In this document: positions 57,791-64,000 of the stretch, in pieces
Layout: every line of letters begins with the position of its first letter
Numbering within the stretch: position 1 is the first letter of the stretch
Assembly (NCBI GenBank): GCA_940337035.1
Contig: CALNHX010003630.1
Coordinates: forward strand, 1 to 64,000
Length of the DNA: 64,000 bases
Reading direction: 5' to 3'
DNA from: Agriotes lineatus
Lineage: Eukaryota > Arthropoda > Insecta > Coleoptera > Elateridae
The notes under the pieces: generated by a model
The model's input: the letters and a program-made list of their open reading frames with translations, nothing else
What the model was told of the DNA's origin: nothing
Database searches by the model: none
Position numbers and translations under genes: made by a program

Positions 57791-59716
57791 TATATAACTT
57801 TTGTCATTTTGATATTATATATTACTTTTAAAAACAATTAAGTCTTATAAACAACCATTTAGAAGATTTAATATCAGCTCGGTTTACCGAAAGCCAACAG
57901 ATTTGCCTTTCCGAACTGTACAAAATTTATATTTTGCTTTCACTTTTTTTGGCTGATTTAAAGAAATTGTAGGTTAAATCATAATACTTCTACCTGTTTT
58001 TGTACAGAAACAGAAACAATGCTACTAAATCAAAAACAAACCAAATTTGGATCTGTCAATATATTATAGAGACAAATTCCACTACTTATGTATTCGAACA
58101 AGATTAATTATTATTACTTACTGTCCAAAAATTTTACTGGTTGGTATTTCACTAATATCCGCTTTCCAAGCACACAATAACACAATTGTGAAAAGAAATA
58201 GCATTATCAGAAACATTTAGAATAAATATGTAATAACAATTCCAAATCAATAATAGGTACTAATGCTATCCTTGGCCTTAAACGTATCGGCTTAATCAAA
58301 CCCATCGAGCTTAGTTCGATATTGTCACATACGAACTCTCAAAGCAGGTAAGTGTAGGAAAATCGTTCAAGGTCTCCAAGCAGAAGCATTTGATAAATCC
58401 AACGTCGTCGTGGTAATTGTTGACCTGGCTTGGCTTCGGAGTGACATTTAGCAACTGCCGTAAAATGTTTCGAAAAATTCTGGTTGCCGCTTCGTTAGTG
58501 CTGATGGCTTGGGATGTAAGATGTAAGTACTCGTATAGCTTTTTCAAGTTCTGTTATTAATGCTTTAGGGCAGAATGTAACATAAATATACCTAGCATTT
58601 TTAATTTTTGAAATTATGTTTTAAGTATCTTGAGCGGCAGTTTTAGATTTAAGTGGATTTTGACATTTAAAACCATATTTAGAATTTGCAACGAATAAGT
58701 ATAACTACTGTTTAAGTGATTCTCAAAGAATAAAATATCATTATTATTTTCCAAGAAATATTCAAACACCAATCAGACAGTGACATTGTTGTAGAATGTG
58801 TTAGCTAACCATGTAAACCATGTGCAGCAAGCAAACAGCTGATGAGAATGTTGCATTCCAAGCAAACATGCCAAAACAAAAAGTAACCTTGTAGTGCGTT
58901 TTAAGTGCTAATTTAATATTCATACATAATTCCAATCTTAATATTGGCACATTTCTTAATTCTTTTTAATAGCTTTACCCTTATTGTGTTCACGATGATT
59001 TTGAATTTTAATTACTTTTATTTTAAATTATTTCGAAGGTTTCAAATTTCAACTACAACCACTTTAGCTATTCCGTAGTGAAAATTAAAATTATGCTTCA
59101 ACATTACAACATCCTATTAATACGCTATATTTCATTTATACTTTACTAACAATAAATAAGAACGTGAATAAGTAGATTCAGTTATAATTTCTTAAAAATC
59201 TATATTGTTAACAGTTTAGTTTTTAGTTTTAACTCACCATTTGTATAAGCTACAAGAGAAGAAATTGTTCTTCTCTTGTAACCTAGATAGTGGACACACA
59301 ATAGTTACAGCGATTTTTTAATAACGAAATCTGTTGGGTTAATCAATTAATTAGAATTTATTGAAAATTTTAATTATAAGCTGCCACATTTACCTTTCCT
59401 TTTGTTCTGGTGGTTGTATTTTTAATTTTTTCCGATGTCTTGGTTTCTTCTCTTATCTGTCTTTCATCATTCGTTACCCAATTTTCGCTATCACGTATAA
59501 TTTTATGTAAATATATAATCTTGTAGAAAACGATTTTCGTTGTTCTTGTATTTTTACATAAAAAATGTCTGCTATACTATAATGCATTGCACACACAGAT
59601 ATTTAAATTCTCACACTTGCTTAATAGCTGTGCCTTCAAGTTTCGCGTTCACCGCAGTTGCACTATTTGATATGGTTATCACTTTTATCTATTCACTTCT
59701 AATTATGTTTGGCAAG
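57791..59716. other. AT-rich intergenic sequence with one small hairpin
   Basis: No coding motif was recognised. A 13-bp perfect stem with a 4-base loop (TACAAGAGAAGAA, ATTG, then the reverse complement) lies at 59251-59280. Confidence 0.45.
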
Positions 59717-59718
59717 TA

Positions 59719-60533
59719 CAGTAGAACTCGCTTTTAACGATCACTGTTACAGCGAATTCACGTTTATAACGAATAATTTTGAAGGTATATTTGAATTACA
59801 TTTGATTTAATGCATGTATTTCATGTTTATTACGAATTCGTTTCACGGGAATAACGAACCAAAATTTAAGAATACATTCTCAGAACTGATCCTTTTCATC
59901 TCCTAATAAAATGTAACTGAAAGATATTAGGTATTTTGTTGTGGCAACATTATAATAAGGAAGGTTTTCTAGGAAAATAGTGGTCAGTTAAATTTCGTAG
60001 GCCACTTTCTCTAGCTCTCTCTAGCACTCTGTACAATAGCGCGAGATAGTGGGCATTGTAAGCAACTCCGTTTTTCTTAGAATCCAGCAGCTACCTGCAG
60101 GATCCAGTTCTTCGAAAAGCGATAATGGGTTTCGCCCGATGTTATGGCTCAGTTCTGTTATCGCATTCTGCAAAACGAAAGTGTTGCGTCATAGCCACGT
60201 CTTAGCTATTGCATTTAACAAAACCCTTTACAGGATTAAAAGTACAATATCTATAAGACGTTGGCCTATAACGCAACAAAAAGAGTTACAAAAATCTTCA
60301 AGTGGATGTATCTTGGTCGTTCCTTTACTGACATTCCGTATGTACCTACGCATTTTCTAGTTGTGGAAAAATGCCGGGAGTCAAACGGAAAATGTTATCG
60401 TTTTCCGAAATGGTAGAAATTATACGGAAGTTGGAAATTTGCTCAAATTATGACCTTCTTGGGTATAACGAATAACGGTTATTACGAACAAATATAGCGG
60501 TCCCGTGGAATTCGTTATAACCGAGTTCTACTG
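59719..60533 (+). mobile_element. pogo-like deletion derivative (815 bp)
   Basis: It starts CAGTAGAACTCGCTTTTAACG and its right end is the reverse complement CAGTAGAACTCGGTTATAACG. TA lies on both sides (59717-59718 and 60534-60535). TIRs of CAGTA.AA..CG.TTATAACG type are characteristic of pogo/Tigger elements. Only the first ~30 codons of a transposase remain (60371-60474). Confidence 0.85.
60371..60474 (+). pseudogene. N-terminal stub of pogo-type transposase
   Basis: MPGVKRKMLSFSEMVEIIRK begins the frame. It matches the start of pogo/CENP-B-type proteins, whose first helix-turn-helix begins KRK.LS..EK.EII.KLE. The rest of the protein is deleted, and the frame runs into the right terminal repeat after SNYDLLGYNE. 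Confidence 0.7.
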
Positions 60534-60535
60534 TA

Positions 60536-61560
60536 ATTGCTTCCATATTTTTAAGTTTTCCCCTAAATCGCCTACAGTTTTGGCGAATAGCATAACATCG
60601 TCTGCGAAAGCACACGCTTTCTCATGCACAATCTTTTTCGATATTAAATTCATAATGCTTTATCGATATTTAGTCACCACTCAAAACAAAACTGCAGAAT
60701 ATTCCATCTTTCATATTATTCATTTTTCATTTCATGTACTAAATTTTCCTACTGCTGCAACTGAAATGGCATATAACATACTAAAATATACGTCGCTAAG
60801 TGACATTTTAATCAAGCCATCATAACCTGTGACTAAAGAACACTTTAGTCAAGGGCTGAAGTTGGCAACGACATTTTAGTTACGAGGTGAAGTTAGGTTC
60901 AGATAGTATTTGCTTTATTAGCCACAGCCAAAACTGAAATCAAGTTAGTTTTCAACAATCAACTCTGATGTTTGTGGTTGTAGAAACAGTATAGTATGTA
61001 ACACATTATATACACTCGTCTAGACACTCGTTTATTAAACACACGCTACGCTACGCTTCGCTTTTGTCTAAAAAACTCGTGAATTAAATTACGTTTTTAA
61101 AACTAGTTGCATAATATTCTATTATCAGAATGTCTTATAGAATAAAAGGACATAAAATTACTTATAATTTAATTCGTTCATTTTCCAAACAATAAATTGT
61201 TAACATTTTTCGAAACGAAACATTTCCCGTAAAACCATTTTTCGTGCGATTAGGGATTGTGACGAAAAAATTCCATATGTGAATTTATTGAAAAGTCAAT
61301 ATGAAGACCAACTACGATGACGAACCTATCAAAAGAATCGTGATATGGACATTTCAGTCAAGTCAATTCAAGTTCGAGTTAAAATGCGTCCTATTAATTT
61401 TTATAATTTCAAGTGATTTATAAATATAGTAATATATAATAAATATAAATAAAGTTCAACAATAAACTTCTACATACTATAGAACTTTGTGCCGAAACTT
61501 TTGTTACATAAGTTACCATGCTCTTATACCCTGATGGAACTTTAGTGATTTTCGCCACAC
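60536..61560. other. AT-rich sequence, nothing recognised
   Basis: About 1 kb with no convincing frame or repeat pair. Confidence 0.45.
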
Positions 61561-61770
61561 ATTCTTTTATTAGGTACCTACTTCATTCATTACACATATG
61601 AATAATAGTAAACCCAGCACTAAGCTTTGCCTTACTCTTGCAACACTTACAAATATCCCTGACGCTTTGTTATGTATTTTTACTTGGTTACTGGTTTTTG
61701 CGTATACAATTTTTATAGCTTCTAGTTTTTTGTCCATTTCTTTAAGCTTTCTCATGTACTCGCTCTACTA
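61560..61770 (-). pseudogene. LINE RT fragment
   Basis: Minus-strand translation reads EAIKIVYAKTSNQVKIHNK, then VARVRQSLVLGLLLFICVMN. It corresponds to the IK.VY..T.NQV.INNK and RGVRQGDVLSPLLFI.VMNEI region of non-LTR reverse transcriptases, with several substitutions in the GVRQG core. It is truncated on both sides. Confidence 0.6.
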
Positions 61771-62779
61771 ATATAATCAACATATTTTTTCAAATCGATA
61801 AAACGTATACTTAGGTTGTAACGCGGCTTTATGCCATGTTTGTTTATCTAGGTAGTTTAGGACACTTTTAAAATTACCTCAGTTCGTAGCTATGAAGCAT
61901 CACTGTCTGCCAAAAACAAAAAGTTGGCCTGCAATTCAGGTCCTGAAATCAACTTCAAACAATATGCACTTCAAAAGTCCATTTGATTACAACCAATGTA
62001 ATAAAAATATGCCGACATAAAACAATATAGTAACTAGGATTAACTCCTAGAATAAATGGTCATTCCTAAACCCAACGATGTTAGCTAAGAATGTTTCGTA
62101 TGTTCCAAAAAACATTTAAGGTAGGCCTTGGAAAGTAAGATAGAAAATCTAGTCATGTCTTAAGTCTGTAGGTGAATATCAGATTGCATTTTGTTTATGA
62201 ACACATTTGTCACTGCGACAGGCAAAAGTTTACACTGCATTAAGTTTACTTGTATCGAGCAAAAAGGAAATTAGGATGGAATTTACACAACAACAACGAA
62301 TGTATTAATCAGAAGAGTCAATAAAAATGGTTTTTATTTAGTATTTTGTATATTTTTAGAAAAGTAGTTCAAGATCTAGATGTAATTTAGTTCTCTCTGA
62401 CTTATGGTAGTTCATTTGCTTCAATGGATATATATTAAGTTATGGCTGAAATAAATTTATATTAAGCGACATTAAAAAGACACCGAAGTAACTGTCTTTA
62501 ATACTCAAATATTATGCTGCATATAAGTAGCCGTGCCTTGCACTGTAATCTGATACACCCGCTCTGGCCCGCCTTCGAGTATTTAAACACTAGCTTCAGG
62601 CCGCACCCAAAACCGTTTTCTGAGTTGAATCTATTGTCGCAGACACCAAACGAGGAAAGCATCAACATTTAATAATTGCGTATAGGTACGCAATTCTGCT
62701 GCCTTATATCTGGCGCAGGCTTCCACACGTTACTCGAAGGAGTTACGGGTTGCGTAGCCTGTTTGGAGAATTGCTCAAA
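61771..62779. other. AT-rich sequence, nothing recognised
   Basis: Between two LINE remnants. No coding motif. Confidence 0.4.
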
Positions 62780-63900
62780 CTGACTATTTTTGTACATCCG
62801 TTAATCGTGTTTCTACTATACTTCTTAGTGTTCTTTCTAATATTCTTTCATAAATTGTGATAGACACTCTCCTGGATCCTTTTGCTTTTTTGAACTTGAT
62901 TACGAATTTCTTGTAATTCTTTAATTCTACTTTATCCCACATACTTTGCTTCTTCCGATCTATCTCGGCACATCCTGGCGTTTTTCCCAGTCACAATCAA
63001 TTCAGGGCTTCAACTACTTCTCCAACGCTAATCTTCTTAATATTTTGCTTTCCTGAGTTACCATCTAATTGTTAGTGTTTTCTTAAATATTTACTGCTTT
63101 TAGCCCTTCCTCATTTCATAGTTTACAAAATTGTTAGCGCCATCTATGCACTATTTTGTCCTCATCTGTTTCAGTTTTGGTGGCGGTGTATTGCTAAAGC
63201 TTTTTCTTTTGCGCTTTGTAGTCCCCATATGTTACCGTAGTCTTTTTTTTGTAGATGTGTTTTCCGTAATTTTTTCTTTTTTCACCTTCATTTTAACTGT
63301 TTCATTCCACTAAACAGTTTGTCCAACAACATTTTTCAACTTCGTATAACCTCGCACGTTTCTTGTCATTTTTATTATTTCCTCTTGGAATATTATCCCC
63401 TATTGTTTATATTTATCGGTGCTTTTGTTTCATTTGTCGTGTCAATTTCCTTATCCAACAGTTTCTGGTAGTCTTCAATCTTCAAATCTCTGAGTTAGTA
63501 CAATCTAATTTCCTTCCTACTGGTGTTTTCAGTCTTATTTTGCCCAATTTCTTGGTTAAATTCATCTCGCCTAATAAATAAGCTTCTAAAAGAAACAGCC
63601 ACTACTAATTTCATGGTTGCTTTTAACTCTTTCTCTGTGAATTCGTTGTACGGGCACCTATACAAAACTCATTTAACATTTTTCCTACCCAAATTTCCAC
63701 TGCAACTTGGAAGCTTCTCTGCCAACCGTGAGGTTAACTCACCTGCTATTATAAATTTTCCTGTAAAATCTTACTTATTTAAATTAGGTTTATTATTAGA
63801 TACTGATGGACACTTTAATATATATTATGTTCCAATCACAGTTTCCAAATTTTCTTGGAGCCATATATTCGTAGTCAGTTGGTCCCTCATTTAACTGCAA
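62780..63900 (-). pseudogene. Degraded LINE: endonuclease to RT entry
   Basis: The minus-strand pieces run in the expected order. At about 63650-63780 is KFIIAGELTSRLAEKLPSC, resembling the endonuclease GDFN.R.G motif. At 63130-63330 is a lysine-rich linker (CLVE-NS, KNYGKHIYKKKT, DYKAQKKK). At 62790-62990 one open frame of about 66 residues contains GKTPGCAEID then ITIYERILERTLRSIVETRL, the RT entry motif (GKAPGCDE and IYERILE.RLR). The sequence between the last two motifs is shortened relative to such elements, so there is an internal deletion. Confidence 0.6.
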
Positions 63901-64000
63901 TTCAGTATCTTGCATCTTCGTAACTCTTCGGGATTAAACTAAGTGATAATAAGGTCATCAAATTCCGATACCACTTTGTACGTTGGCTTTCCCTAGACAG

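Noticed and set aside
1..64000. CRISPR arrays, bacterial operons, tRNA or rRNA genes
   Set aside because: No regularly spaced short repeats with unique spacers, no dense coding, and no tRNA cloverleaf or rRNA core sequence seen on either strand by eye.

Overview
This window looks like a stretch of a large, AT-rich, transposon-dense arthropod genome, most likely an insect. The evidence is insect-type LINE reverse transcriptase remnants of two groups, a Tc1/mariner transposase whose residue spacing is DD41D, a degraded mariner, a Mutator-like element and a pogo-like fragment. I found no convincing intact host gene, no tRNA or rRNA gene and no CRISPR array. Nearly all recognisable coding sequence belongs to mobile elements in various stages of decay.

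Layout. Positions 1-15954 are a tandem array of a ~7.35 kb unit: the tail of one copy (1-1262), then two full copies (1263-8607 and 8608-15954). The two full copies differ by only about eight substitutions and one CT dinucleotide. The right breakpoint lies inside a minus-strand LINE, whose 5' part is present only beyond the last copy. That LINE (13627-19368, 10-bp target duplication) has itself been hit by a 188-bp MITE, a 1387-bp TA-flanked insertion and a 2569-bp LTR-like element. From 24690 to 30860 a dispersed repeat is interrupted by a 5'-truncated RNase-H-bearing LINE with a 13-bp target duplication. The TA-rich 3' UTR of that LINE carries a 393-bp MITE and a nearly intact DD41D mariner with ~350-bp inverted repeats. 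From 33019 to 37149 lies an LTR-like element with a second one nested in it. A Mutator-like element with minisatellite-like GC-rich ends follows at 37896-39349. From 49299 to 53551 there are a degraded mariner and a degraded Tc1-like DDE transposon holding a hAT-like MITE. The remainder (53640-64000) is mostly LINE debris, a dispersed repeat and a pogo-like deletion derivative.

The most unusual signal is a set of at least five insertions of 1.9-2.6 kb (plus the tandem copy of one and a possible sixth at 54031-55219). Each begins TGT, ends GTAACA and is flanked by an exact 4-bp duplication (ATAT, CTGC, AAGT, CCTT, GGGC). They carry no recognisable coding sequence and are richer in CpG than their surroundings. 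They could be long solo LTRs or a non-autonomous DNA transposon family. I could not run alignments or database searches. All identities and boundaries come from reading the sequence, and family names rest on motifs recognised in translation.
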